Positions 47,757-56,441 of a stretch of DNA of 64,000 nucleotides are shown in pieces. The notes beneath the pieces were generated by a model. It made no database searches and had not been told where the DNA came from. It saw only the letters and a list, made by a program, of their open reading frames with translations. Position numbers and translations under genes: made by a program. The DNA comes from Variovorax atrisoli 110B (GTDB taxonomy: Bacteria > Pseudomonadota > Gammaproteobacteria > Burkholderiales > Burkholderiaceae_C). The DNA is taken from contig NZ_KB907459.1 of the NCBI RefSeq assembly GCF_000382045.1, forward strand, positions 169,708-233,707, written 5' to 3'. Position 1 is the stretch's first letter, and every line of letters starts with the position of its first letter.

Positions 47757-49199
47757 TCAGGCCAATACCGGCGGGCGGCGCGCCGCCCAGCCGCATGCCT
47801 GGTCGTACGCATGTCCCAGCCGCAGCACGTCGAGATCCGAGTGGATCGGCCCCGCCAGTTGCAGCCCCATCGGCAGCCCGCCTTCGCCGAAGCCTGCGCG
47901 CACGTTCAGGGTCGGCAGGCCCGCCAGCGTGAAGGGCGTGACGATCTCCATCCAGCGGTGGTAGGTGTCGCTCTTCACATCGCCCACCCCGGCAGGCCAG
48001 TGCAGCTCGGCGTCGAAGGGAAAGACCTGTGCCGTCGGCGCCAGCACGAAGTCGAAGCGCTCGAAGAGCTTGAGGAAGGCGCGGTACACGTTCGATCGAT
48101 AGACGGAGGCCTGGTAGAGCGAGGCCGCGTCGAGATGGCGGCTCTGCTCGATCTCCCATTGCGCCTCGGGCTTGAGCTGCGCGAACAGCTTCGGGTCGCT
48201 CAGGTAGGCGCCCAGCTTGCCGCCCACCAGCAGCTGCCGCAGGCGCAGCCAGGCGCTCCAGTTGTGCTCGCGCGGCACGTCGAGGGTGCAGGGCTCGACC
48301 TCGCAGCCGATGTCGCGGAAGGTTCCGAGCGCCTTCTCGCCCAGCTCGCGGATGCCGGGCTCCAGCGGCAGGTCGGGCCAGATGCTGCCGAGCCAGCCGA
48401 TGCGCAGGCCCTTGCCGTCGCCCTCCAGCCGAAGTTCGTCGGGCGAGGGCAGGGCGTGCGGCGACGACAGCGGCACGCGTGCGTCGAAGCCCGCCTGCAC
48501 GGCCAGTAGCCGCGCCGCGTCTTCCACCGTGCGCGCCATCGGGCCTTCGCAGCCCAGTTGCTGGAAGAACAGTTCCTCGTCGGGGTTGCCCGGCACGCGT
48601 CCGCGCGAGGGCCGCATGCCGATCACGTTGTTGAAGGCCGCCGGGTTGCGCAGCGATCCCATCATGTCGCTGCCGTCCGCGACCGGCAGCATGCCCAGGG
48701 CCAGCGCCACCGCCGCGCCGCCGCTGCTGCCGCCCGCGCTGCGGTCGGGCGCGTAGGCGTTGCGGGTGATGCCGAACACGGTGTTGTAGGTGTGGGAGCC
48801 GAGGCCGAATTCGGGCGTGTTGGTCTTGCCGATGACGACGGCGCCCGACGCCCTGGCGCGCGCCACGTGCAGGCTGTCGCTGCGGGCCGGCGAGCGCGGC
48901 GACAGCGGCGAACCCATGGAAGTCGGCAGGCCGGCGGCATGGCTCAGGTCCTTCACTGCCAGCGGAAAGCCATGCATCCAGCCGCGCCGTTCGCCACGGG
49001 CCAGCTCGGCGTCGCGCTCGTCGGCCTCTGCCAGCGACTGCGCCGGATCGCGCAGCGACACGACGGCGTTGAAGCGCGGGTTCAGCGCCTCGATGCGGGC
49101 CAGCGACGCCTGCATCAGCTCCCGGCAGGACAGCTCGCGCGCGGCGATGCGGCGGGAGAGTTCGGTGGCGCTGAGGTCGAGCAGGTCGGTCGAGGACAT
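47757..49199 (-). CDS. amidase signature family enzyme
   Basis: Amidase-signature-family hydrolase of 480 residues, cytoplasmic as no signal peptide is seen. The Ser-cisSer-Lys triad is recognisable: lysine in FPLAVKDLSHAAG (about residue 82), and the glycine-serine block GGSSGGAAVALALGMLP (about 157-173) followed by GSDMMGSLRNPAAF with the nucleophile serine. The motif is usually GSDTGGS, so DMMGS is a mild variant also found in other members. The ATG at 49199 faces the divergent LysR gene 61 bases away. Substrate unknown; gatA function is unlikely because gatB and gatC are absent. Confidence 0.87.
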   Translation of the reverse strand: MSSTDLLDLSATELSRRIAARELSCRELMQASLARIEALNPRFNAVVSLRDPAQSLAEADERDAELARGERRGWMHGFPLAVKDLSHAAGLPTSMGSPLSPRSPARSDSLHVARARASGAVVIGKTNTPEFGLGSHTYNTVFGITRNAYAPDRSAGGSSGGAAVALALGMLPVADGSDMMGSLRNPAAFNNVIGMRPSRGRVPGNPDEELFFQQLGCEGPMARTVEDAARLLAVQAGFDARVPLSSPHALPSPDELRLEGDGKGLRIGWLGSIWPDLPLEPGIRELGEKALGTFRDIGCEVEPCTLDVPREHNWSAWLRLRQLLVGGKLGAYLSDPKLFAQLKPEAQWEIEQSRHLDAASLYQASVYRSNVYRAFLKLFERFDFVLAPTAQVFPFDAELHWPAGVGDVKSDTYHRWMEIVTPFTLAGLPTLNVRAGFGEGGLPMGLQLAGPIHSDLDVLRLGHAYDQACGWAARRPPVLA

Positions 49200-49260
49200 G
49201 GCTGATGAGGGAAAAGGAGGGGGCGCCCAGTATGGCGCGGCGCTCGCATAATCGCCGCGT

Positions 49261-50244
49261 ATGGAAACAAAGTGGCTCGAAGACTTCATCAGCCTTGCGG
49301 AAACGCGCAGCTTCAGCCGCTCGGCCCAGTTGAGGCACGTGACGCAGCCGGCGTTCTCCCGCCGCATCCAGGCGCTCGAAGGCTGGGCCGGCACCGACCT
49401 GGTGGACCGCAGCTCGTACCCGACCCGGCTCACGCCCGCGGGCCAGACGCTCTACAGCCAGGCCATCGAGATGCTGCAGTCGCTGCAGAGCACCCGCGCC
49501 ATGCTGCGCGGCCACTCGGCCGCGGGGCAGGACGTGATCGAGATCGCGGTGCCGCACACGCTGGCCTTCACCTTCTTTCCCTCGTGGGTGACCAGCCTCA
49601 GGGAGCACTTCGGGCCCATCAAGAGCCGCCTGATCGCGCTCAACGTGCATGACGCCGTGCTGCGGCTCGTCGAAGGCAGCTGCGACCTGCTGATCGCCTA
49701 CCACCACCCCTCGCAGCCGCTGCAGCTCGACGCCAACAAGTACGAGATGGTCAGCCTCGGCCAGGAAACCGTCGCCCCCTGGGTCAAGGCCGACTCCGAG
49801 GGCGCGCCCCGCTACCGCCTGCCGGGCCGGCCCGGCCAGCCGCTGCCCTACCTGGGCTATGCACCGGGCGCCTACCTGGGCCGTGTGGTCGACCAGCTGC
49901 TGAAGGAATCGGGCACCGCCATCCATCTCGACCGCGTGTACGAGACCGACATGGCCGAGGGCCTGAAGGTCATGGCGCTCGAAGGGCACGGCATCGCCTT
50001 CCTGCCGCAGAGTGCGGTGCGCAAGGAGATCAAGGCCCGCAAGCTCGTGAGCGCGCTGCCGCCCGAGATCGACAGCCTCGAGGCGACCATGGAGATCCGC
50101 GCGTACCGCGAGCGCCCGGGCACGCCGGCCCCGGTCAAGGCCGGCGCCGGCCGGGCGGCGCTGAAGGCGGCCGACACCCTTCAGCCCAAGCGCACCGCCG
50201 ATGCGCTCTGGTCGTACCTCGTCGGCACCCAGCCGCAGCGCTGA
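49261..50244 (+). CDS. LysR-family regulator, HypT-like
   Basis: LysR-type regulator of 327 residues. The DNA-binding domain (about residues 1-65) opens METKWLEDFISLAETRSF and contains SRSAQLRHVTQPAFSRRIQAL. The C-terminal effector domain is followed by an unusual tail rich in Ala/Pro (residues about 285-327). The opening WLEDFISLAE and overall layout resemble the HypT/YjiE group. It lies divergent from the amidase gene and directly upstream of aspartate ammonia-lyase, so it may control either. Its stop is followed by a palindromic promoter-like region. The signal it senses cannot be told. Confidence 0.86.
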   Translation: METKWLEDFISLAETRSFSRSAQLRHVTQPAFSRRIQALEGWAGTDLVDRSSYPTRLTPAGQTLYSQAIEMLQSLQSTRAMLRGHSAAGQDVIEIAVPHTLAFTFFPSWVTSLREHFGPIKSRLIALNVHDAVLRLVEGSCDLLIAYHHPSQPLQLDANKYEMVSLGQETVAPWVKADSEGAPRYRLPGRPGQPLPYLGYAPGAYLGRVVDQLLKESGTAIHLDRVYETDMAEGLKVMALEGHGIAFLPQSAVRKEIKARKLVSALPPEIDSLEATMEIRAYRERPGTPAPVKAGAGRAALKAADTLQPKRTADALWSYLVGTQPQR

Positions 50245-50267
50245 CGGCATGGCGGCTCGATCGGAAT

Positions 50268-50290
50268 TTGTGCATCGCACAATCTATAAA
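50268..50290 (+). promoter_or_regulatory. inverted repeat and -10-like box upstream of aspA
   Basis: TTGTGC-ATC-GCACAA (50268-50282) is a perfect inverted repeat directly followed by TATAAA at 50285-50290, a good -10 candidate. No good -35 is seen at the right spacing, which suits an activator-dependent promoter. It lies 24 bases after the LysR stop and about 140 before aspA. Confidence 0.45.
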
Positions 50291-50386
50291 TGCCGCGCAT
50301 AGGCCCTCCCGCAAAAGGCATTGGCGCACCGAATCCGGCGCCACTACAGTCGCGGCTGCTTTTCGCTGTCACGATCCCAACCCACG

Positions 50387-50413
50387 GCACGCGCCCTACG
50401 CGTGCTTTTTTTT
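50387..50413 (+). terminator. intrinsic terminator in the leader just before aspA
   Basis: GCACGCG, a 5-base loop, CGCGTGC and eight T (50406-50413) form a clear intrinsic terminator that ends 17 bases before the aspA start codon. It either ends the LysR transcript or, if aspA is transcribed from the promoter-like site at 50285, acts as an attenuator. Confidence 0.8.
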
Positions 50414-50430
50414 AAGCCGAGGAACCGCAG

Positions 50431-51903
50431 ATGAGCTCCAACTTCAGGACGGAACACGACTTCCTCGGCGAGAAGCAGATCCCCGCCATCGCCTACTGGG
50501 GCGTGCACACGGCGCGCGCGGTCGAGAACTTCCCCATCTCCGGCACCCGCATCTCGGCCATGCCCGACCTGGTGCGCGCGCTGGCCTACGTGAAGAAGGC
50601 CGCCACCCGCGCCAACGCCGACCTCGGCGCCATCGACCGCGACCGCGCCGCGGCCATCATCCTGGCCTGCGACGACATCGTCGAGGGCAAGCTGCTCGAC
50701 GAGTTCGTGGTCGACGTGATCCAGGGCGGCGCCGGCACCTCGACCAACATGAACGCCAACGAGGTCATCTGCAACCTCGCGCTGGAAAAGCTGGGCCACG
50801 AGAAGGCGCGCTACGACGTGCTCCATCCCAATGACCACGTCAACGCCTCGCAGAGCACCAACGACGTGTACCCCACTGCGGTGCGCCTGGCACTGTGGTT
50901 CGCCATCGGCCGGCTGCTCGAATCGATGGCTTCGCTGCGCCGCGCGTTCGAGGCCAAGGCGCTGGAGTTCAAGGACATCCTCAAGATCGGCCGCACCCAG
51001 TTGCAGGACGCGGTGCCCATGACGCTGGGCCAGGAGTTCCTGACCTACGCGATCATGATCGAGGAGGACGAGGCCCGCCTGCGCGAGGCCCGCGCGCTCA
51101 TCGAGGAAATCAACCTCGGCGCCACCGCCATCGGCACCGGCATCAACGCGCCGCACGGCTATGCCAACCTGGCGTGCCAATACCTGGCCGAACAGACCGG
51201 CGTGCCGCTGAAGCAGGCCGCCAACCTGGTCGAGGCCACGCAGGACACGGGCGCCTTCGTACAGCTGTCGGGCGTGCTCAAGCGCGTGGCGACCAAGCTC
51301 AGCAAGACCTGCAACGACCTGCGCCTGCTGTCCAGCGGCCCGCAGGCCGGCTTCGGCGAGATCCGGCTGCCGGCGCGGCAGGCGGGCTCGTCGATCATGC
51401 CGGGCAAGGTCAACCCGGTGATCCCGGAAGTCATGAACCAGGTGGCCTTCGAGGTCATCGGCAACGACATCACCGTGACCCTGGCCTCCGAAGCGGGCCA
51501 GCTGCAGCTCAACGCCTTCGAGCCGATCATGGGCTGGAGCCTGTTCAAGAGCATCCAGCACCTCAGCCGCGCCTGCACCACGCTGCAGCACAACTGCGTC
51601 GAGGGCATCGAGGCGAACCGCGAATTCCTGGCGAAGCGGGTGCGCGAGTCGGTTACGCTGGTCACGGCGCTGAATCCGCTCATCGGCTACGAGAAGGCCG
51701 CGCTCATCGCCAAGACCGCGCTCGCCACCGGCGGGCCGATCGACCTCGTGGCCGAATCGCTGGGCATCATGACGCGCGCCGAGATGGATGCGCTGCTGGT
51801 GCCGGAGAACCTGACACAGCCTGTAAGATTGGCCGCACCCGTTTCCCCCGCGGCCGTGCCGACAGGCACGGAGGCTGCTAATCCTCCTCCATCGGCGTCA
51901 TGA
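50431..51903 (+). CDS. aspA: aspartate ammonia-lyase
   Basis: Cytoplasmic lyase of the fumarase/aspartase superfamily, 490 residues, that converts L-aspartate to fumarate and ammonia. GVHTARAVENFPISG near residue 24 and NVNASQSTNDVYPTA-like HVNASQSTNDVYPTA near 136 form part of the active site. The signature loop GSSIMPGKVNPVIPEV (about 326-341) contains the catalytic serine. Sequence before and within this loop favours aspartase over fumarase C, whose pattern differs around the HLPENE block. A Pro/Ala-rich tail of about 30 residues after PENLTQPVR is unlike the family and may be dispensable. A glutamate/aspartate ABC transporter follows, so aspartate uptake and use are linked. Confidence 0.9.
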   Translation: MSSNFRTEHDFLGEKQIPAIAYWGVHTARAVENFPISGTRISAMPDLVRALAYVKKAATRANADLGAIDRDRAAAIILACDDIVEGKLLDEFVVDVIQGGAGTSTNMNANEVICNLALEKLGHEKARYDVLHPNDHVNASQSTNDVYPTAVRLALWFAIGRLLESMASLRRAFEAKALEFKDILKIGRTQLQDAVPMTLGQEFLTYAIMIEEDEARLREARALIEEINLGATAIGTGINAPHGYANLACQYLAEQTGVPLKQAANLVEATQDTGAFVQLSGVLKRVATKLSKTCNDLRLLSSGPQAGFGEIRLPARQAGSSIMPGKVNPVIPEVMNQVAFEVIGNDITVTLASEAGQLQLNAFEPIMGWSLFKSIQHLSRACTTLQHNCVEGIEANREFLAKRVRESVTLVTALNPLIGYEKAALIAKTALATGGPIDLVAESLGIMTRAEMDALLVPENLTQPVRLAAPVSPAAVPTGTEAANPPPSAS

Positions 51904-51928
51904 CGGGACCCATGCACCAGACGAGCGC

Positions 51929-51977
51929 CCACCCCTGCACGGAACTGCACAGTTCAGTATGCCGTGCACCGGGGTGG
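51929..51977 (+). other. large bulged hairpin between aspA and gltI
   Basis: CCACCCC-TGCACGG (51929-51942) pairs with 51962-51977 (CCGTGCA and GGGGTGG) with a two-base CC bulge; its loop holds a second hairpin, AACTG-CA-CAGTT. It begins 26 bases after the aspA stop and has no T-run. It could end aspA transcription or stabilise the transcript; a TAGAAT -10-like box for gltI lies downstream at 52008-52013. Confidence 0.6.
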
Positions 51978-52055
51978 TTACCAATGCGCACAACAACAGT
52001 GTGTGTCTAGAATTTCGCTGTGTTTCTTTCTGTCTAATTCCCAAGGAGTCTTCTG

Positions 52056-52952
52056 ATGAAAAAGCAATTGCTCGCGCTGGCAGTGACGGCGTTCGTGGCA
52101 ACCGGCGCGTTCGCGCAGGCCACCGATACCCTCGCCAAGATCAAGGAGCGCGGCGCAGTCAACCTGGGCGTGCGTGACTCTTCTGGCTTGGCCTACACCC
52201 TGGGCGGCGGCAAATACGTCGGCTTCCACACCGAAATGGCCGAGAACATCATCAAGGACCTGAGCAAGGACCTCGGCAAGCCCCTGACCATCAACTACCA
52301 GGTGATCACCTCGCAGAACCGCGTGCCGCTGGTCCAGAACGGCACCATCGACTTCGAGTGCGGCTCCACCACCAACAATACGGCCCGCCAGAAGGACGTC
52401 GACTTCGCCTACACCACCTACGTGGAAGAAGTGCGCATCCTCACCAAGGCCAATTCGGGCATCAACGGCATCGCCGATCTGAAGGGCAAGGTCGTGGCCA
52501 CCACCACCGGCACCACCTCGGTCCAGACGCTGCGCAAGAACAAGCGCGCCGAAGGCGTCGAGTTCAAGGAAGTCATGGGCAAGGACCACGCCGACAGCTT
52601 CCTGCTGCTCGAGTCGGGCCGCGCCGATGCCTTCGTGATGGACGGTTCCATCCTGGCCGCCAACGCCGCCAAGTCGAAGAACCCCAAGGACTTCAAGATC
52701 GTCGGCGAAGTGCTGTCGGTCGAGCCCATCGCCTGCATGCTGCCCAAGGGCGACGCCAAGCTGAAGAAGGCCGTCGACGACAGCATCGTGCGCCAGATCA
52801 AGGACGGCTCGCTGGCCAAGCTGTACGACAAGTGGTTCACCCAGCCGATCCCGCCGAACAACGTCAACCTGAACATGCCTGTGTCGGAAGGTACCAAGGC
52901 CGCCTGGGCCAACCCGAACGACAAGCCCATGGAAGCCTACGCCCCCAAGTAA
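52056..52952 (+). CDS. gltI: glutamate/aspartate ABC transporter periplasmic binding protein
   Basis: Periplasmic amino-acid-binding protein, 298 residues. Residues 1-21 are a signal peptide (MKKQLLALAVTAFVATGAFA). The mature protein has the two-domain fold of polar amino acid binding proteins: DSSGLAYTLGGGKYVGFHTE near 42, FECGSTTNNTARQKDVDFAY near 100 and FVMDGSILAANAAKSKNP near 190, all matching the GltI group. It delivers glutamate or aspartate to GltJK. AAGGAG precedes ATG 52056. An intrinsic terminator follows the stop and would leave the membrane subunits less expressed than this protein. Beside aspA, aspartate is a likely main ligand. Confidence 0.93.
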   Translation: MKKQLLALAVTAFVATGAFAQATDTLAKIKERGAVNLGVRDSSGLAYTLGGGKYVGFHTEMAENIIKDLSKDLGKPLTINYQVITSQNRVPLVQNGTIDFECGSTTNNTARQKDVDFAYTTYVEEVRILTKANSGINGIADLKGKVVATTTGTTSVQTLRKNKRAEGVEFKEVMGKDHADSFLLLESGRADAFVMDGSILAANAAKSKNPKDFKIVGEVLSVEPIACMLPKGDAKLKKAVDDSIVRQIKDGSLAKLYDKWFTQPIPPNNVNLNMPVSEGTKAAWANPNDKPMEAYAPK

Positions 52953-52975
52953 AGCGGCGTCAGACCTGAAAAGCC

Positions 52976-53009
52976 AAGCCCGCGCGGCACCCTGCCGACG
53001 CGGGCTTTT
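52976..53009 (+). terminator. attenuating terminator between gltI and gltJ
   Basis: AAGCCCGCG and CGCGGGCTT (52976-53007) close over an inner stem CGGCA/TGCCG; a short T-run (TTTT) ends the right arm. It begins 23 bases after the gltI stop. Such a hairpin between a binding protein gene and its permease genes usually lowers permease expression. Confidence 0.78.
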
Positions 53010-53050
53010 CGATGCAATGGGCGCGGGCCCTTACCCGCGAAGGAGGATGG

Positions 53051-53809
53051 ATGCTGAACCTGGACATGTCGGTCTTTTGCCAGGACACGCTCACCAATGA
53101 AGTGGTCGCAAGCTGCTTCGCGCGCGGATCGGATCAGACCTATCTGCAATGGATGTTGACTGCTTGGGGCTGGACCGTGAGCGTGGCGCTGACGGCCCTG
53201 TTCCTGGCGCTGGTCGTGGGCTCGATCATCGGCACGTTGCGCACGCTGCCCGACAGCCCCTGGCTTGTCCGGCTCGGCAACGCGTGGGTGGAACTCTTCC
53301 GCAACGTCCCCTTGTTGGTCCAGGTGTTCATCTGGTACTTCGTGCTGCCCAAGATGATCCCGCCGATGCGCGATCTGCCGCCTTTCGTGCTGGTGGTCTG
53401 CGCGCTGGGCTTCTTCACGTCGGCACGTATCGCCGAGCAATTGCGCTCGGGCATTCAGGCTCTGCCGCGCGGCCAGCGCTACGCAGGCATGGCCGTGGGC
53501 TTCACGACGCCGCAGTACTACCGCTTCGTGCTGCTGCCCATGGCGTATCGGATCATCATGCCGCCGCTGACCAGCGAGTCGATGAACATCTTCAAGAACT
53601 CGTCGGTGGCCTTCGCGGTGTCGATTCCCGAACTCACTCAGTTCTACCTGCAGGCCGGTGAAGAAACCTCGGCCCAGATCCCGATCTACATCGGCGTGAT
53701 CGCTCTCTACGTCATCAGCGCCATGCTGATCAACCGCATCATGACTTTCATCGAGCGCAAGGTGCGCGTGCCGGGCTTCGTTGCTGCCGGTGGCACGGGA
53801 GGCCACTGA
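53051..53809 (+). CDS. gltJ: glutamate/aspartate ABC transporter permease GltJ
   Basis: Inner-membrane permease of 252 residues for polar amino acids. The core holds about five membrane helices in 45-245, with the family pattern LGNAWVELFRNVPLLVQVFIWYF near 85 and the EAA coupling loop EQLRSGIQALPRGQRYAGMAVGF near 137. The N-terminal 35 or so residues before the first helix are typical of GltJ. ATG 53051 follows a perfect AGGAGG at 53041-53046. The gltK start lies two bases after the stop, so the two permeases are coupled and should form a heterodimer. Confidence 0.93.
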   Translation: MLNLDMSVFCQDTLTNEVVASCFARGSDQTYLQWMLTAWGWTVSVALTALFLALVVGSIIGTLRTLPDSPWLVRLGNAWVELFRNVPLLVQVFIWYFVLPKMIPPMRDLPPFVLVVCALGFFTSARIAEQLRSGIQALPRGQRYAGMAVGFTTPQYYRFVLLPMAYRIIMPPLTSESMNIFKNSSVAFAVSIPELTQFYLQAGEETSAQIPIYIGVIALYVISAMLINRIMTFIERKVRVPGFVAAGGTGGH

Positions 53810-53810
53810 C

Positions 53811-54479
53811 ATGATGAATCTCGACTTTTCCTTCTACAACTGGAGCCTGATCAGCAACTATGTGCTGAAGGGCTTCTACTTCAGCGTCATCCTGACGGTC
53901 GTGGCCACGCTGGGCGGCATCTTCTTCGGCACCCTGCTGGCGCTCATGCGCCTGTCGGGCAAGAAGTGGCTGGACTTTCCCGCTGCGGCCTATGTGAACG
54001 GCATGCGTTCCGTGCCGCTCGTGATGGTGATCCTGGGCTTCTTCCTGCTGGTGCCCTTCGTGATCGGCCGTCCGATCGGGGCGGAAACCTCGGCCGTCAT
54101 CACCTTCATCTGCTTCGAGGCGGCCTACTTCTCCGAGATCATGCGCGCCGGCATCCAGTCGATCCCGCGCGGGCAGGTGTTCGCCGGCATGGCCGTCGGC
54201 ATGACCTACAGCCAGAACATGAAGTTGGTCATCCTGCCCCAGGCCTTCCGAAACATGCTGCCGGTGCTGCTCACGCAGACCATCATCCTGTTCCAGGACA
54301 CCTCGCTGGTCTACGCCATCGGCGCCTACGACCTGCTCAAGGGCTTCGAGACCGCGGGCAAGAACTTCGGCCGGCCGGAAGAGGCCTACCTGCTGGCCGC
54401 CGTCGTGTACTTCGTCATGTGCTACGCCCTTTCCTGGCTGGTGAAGCGCCTGCACAAGAAAATCGCGATCATCAGATGA
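53811..54479 (+). CDS. gltK: glutamate/aspartate ABC transporter permease GltK
   Basis: Second inner-membrane permease, 222 residues (the first of two adjacent ATG codons is used). NYVLKGFYFSVILTVVATLGG opens the membrane domain, and EIMRAGIQSIPRGQVFAGMAVGM near 120 is the EAA loop that contacts the ATPase. Around five helices are expected. It partners GltJ. After the stop a dispersed repeat copy of about 95 bases separates it from the ATPase gene gltL, an unusual place for such an element since these genes form one operon. Confidence 0.93.
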   Translation: MMNLDFSFYNWSLISNYVLKGFYFSVILTVVATLGGIFFGTLLALMRLSGKKWLDFPAAAYVNGMRSVPLVMVILGFFLLVPFVIGRPIGAETSAVITFICFEAAYFSEIMRAGIQSIPRGQVFAGMAVGMTYSQNMKLVILPQAFRNMLPVLLTQTIILFQDTSLVYAIGAYDLLKGFETAGKNFGRPEEAYLLAAVVYFVMCYALSWLVKRLHKKIAIIR

Positions 54480-54480
54480 C

Positions 54481-54574
54481 CCCCGGTCTTCGCGCGCTTC
54501 GTGTCGCTTCGCCAACCCCCTTCCAGGGGGCAACGCCGGTGGCCCGGCAAAGCCGGTTCCACGGCGTTTCCCCG
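54481..54574 (+). repeat. dispersed three-hairpin repeat, copy 5 of 5, inside the glt operon
   Basis: Same element as at 4461-4556, located between gltK and gltL. The outer stem reads AACGCCG/CGGCGTT, so both strands of the stem changed together compared with AACACCG/CGGTGTT in other copies. The C/G hairpin is CCCCCTTCCAGGGGG and the inner hairpin CCGGCAAAGCCGG. Confidence 0.82.
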
Positions 54575-54615
54575 ACTGCACTCGGTGCGATGAACCTGCT
54601 CACAGGAGTTTGAAA

Positions 54616-55365
<750 letters not shown>

Positions 55366-55390
55366 TCGGCTGCTGCAAGGCCAGGAAGCC

Positions 55391-55427
55391 AAAGGCCGCG
55401 CTGTCCTCCGGGCAGCGCGGCCTTTTT
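55391..55427 (+). terminator. intrinsic terminator after gltL
   Basis: AAAGGCCGCGCTG (55391-55403) and CAGCGCGGCCTTT (55413-55425) pair perfectly around a 9-base loop and run into five T. It begins 25 bases after the gltL stop and is a textbook Rho-independent terminator closing the glt genes. Confidence 0.9.
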
Positions 55428-55552
55428 GCTTGGAACCAGGCCATGTCGCGTGGCCGCGGGTTTTCCCTGATCTTGGCGCCTGTCGATTTTCATCAGGCTC
55501 ATCCGACGTGCTATCGAGGGTCGTCCTCGATTTTCTTCAGGAGCAATCAATC

Positions 55553-55999
55553 ATGGCTACCAACACCGTCCACCTGCACCGTGTCCTTCGCACCTCGCCC
55601 GACAAGGTCTACCGCGCGTTCGTCCAGCCCGGCGCCTTCGAGCGCTGGCTGCCGCCCTTCGGGTTCGTCGGCAAGGTCCACGCGATGGAGCCGGTGGTCG
55701 GCGGCGCATGGCGCATGTCCTTCACCAACTTCGGCACCGGCAACGGCCATTCGTTCGGCGGCAAGTACCTCGAGCTCGTTCCCGGCAAGCGCATCGCCTA
55801 CGACGCGGCCTTCGACGACCCGAACCTTCCGGGCACGATGAAGACGACCGTGGTCCTGACCGAGGTGTCCTGCGGCACCGACGTCTCGATCGTGCAGGAG
55901 GGCATTCCCGAGATGATCCCGACGGAGATGTGCTACCTGGGTTGGCAGGAGTCGCTGGTCTCGCTGGCTCAACTGGTGGAGCCGAACATTCCGGGCTGA
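55553..55999 (+). CDS. SRPBCC/AHSA1-family protein
   Basis: A 148-residue START/Bet v1-like fold protein of the AHSA1 (activator of Hsp90 ATPase homologue) group. LHRVLRTSPDKVYRAFVQPGAFERWLPP (within residues 7-35) is the usual opening and SLAQLVEPNIPG the C-terminal helix. Such proteins bind small hydrophobic ligands or are linked to stress and ArsR-type regulation; no regulator is adjacent here. CAGGAG lies nine bases before ATG 55553; the frame continues upstream without a better start. It is a single gene between the glt terminator and a convergent membrane protein gene. Function unknown. Confidence 0.84.
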   Translation: MATNTVHLHRVLRTSPDKVYRAFVQPGAFERWLPPFGFVGKVHAMEPVVGGAWRMSFTNFGTGNGHSFGGKYLELVPGKRIAYDAAFDDPNLPGTMKTTVVLTEVSCGTDVSIVQEGIPEMIPTEMCYLGWQESLVSLAQLVEPNIPG

Positions 56000-56032
56000 C
56001 AGCGCTTTTCGCTGGATCGAGCGAGTGCCGGC

Positions 56033-56383
56033 TTATTGCGGCACCTGGCTCCCCACCAAGCCGGTATACGCGGCCAGCGTCGGCAGAACGCTCACAACAA
56101 GCAGGAGCGTTTCATAGGTTGCCAGCCCCAGCCAAAACCTGAAGGGCTCCTGCTGTCTGTAAACCCTGTTCCGGGCGCCCAGGATCCCTGTTTTCACCAC
56201 TGAGTAGGGATACCAAAAAGGCAGTACGAGCCAGCAGAGCAACGAGAGAGAGTAGAGAAGCGGCGACCAGAAGCCCGGTCCGACGGCCTGGGCGATGAGT
56301 GGCAGTGCGAGGCCACTCATCAGCATGCCTGCTGAAATCCAGTTGAAGAAAGCAGATCGATCCGTCGTGTTCGAGGTGGGCAT
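56033..56383 (-). CDS. small hypothetical membrane protein
   Basis: I do not recognise the family. The 116-residue protein has four hydrophobic segments (about residues 12-34, 38-58, 64-70 weak, and 84-108) and a basic loop GARNRVYRQQEPFRFW, a layout expected for a small inner-membrane protein. Base composition here is less GC-rich than in the neighbours (for example runs such as CAGAAGCCCGG and AGAGAGAGTAGAGAAG), hinting at later arrival or relaxed codon use. It is convergent with the SRPBCC gene, 33 bases away, and 58 bases separate it from the end of the nucleoside hydrolase gene, also on the minus strand. Confidence 0.6.
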   Translation of the reverse strand: MPTSNTTDRSAFFNWISAGMLMSGLALPLIAQAVGPGFWSPLLYSLSLLCWLVLPFWYPYSVVKTGILGARNRVYRQQEPFRFWLGLATYETLLLVVSVLPTLAAYTGLVGSQVPQ

Positions 56384-56441
56384 CGCGCGATGGTAGCCAC
56401 CGCATCTGTCGTCTTGCGCCGATGCACCTCGCGCTCCCGGC

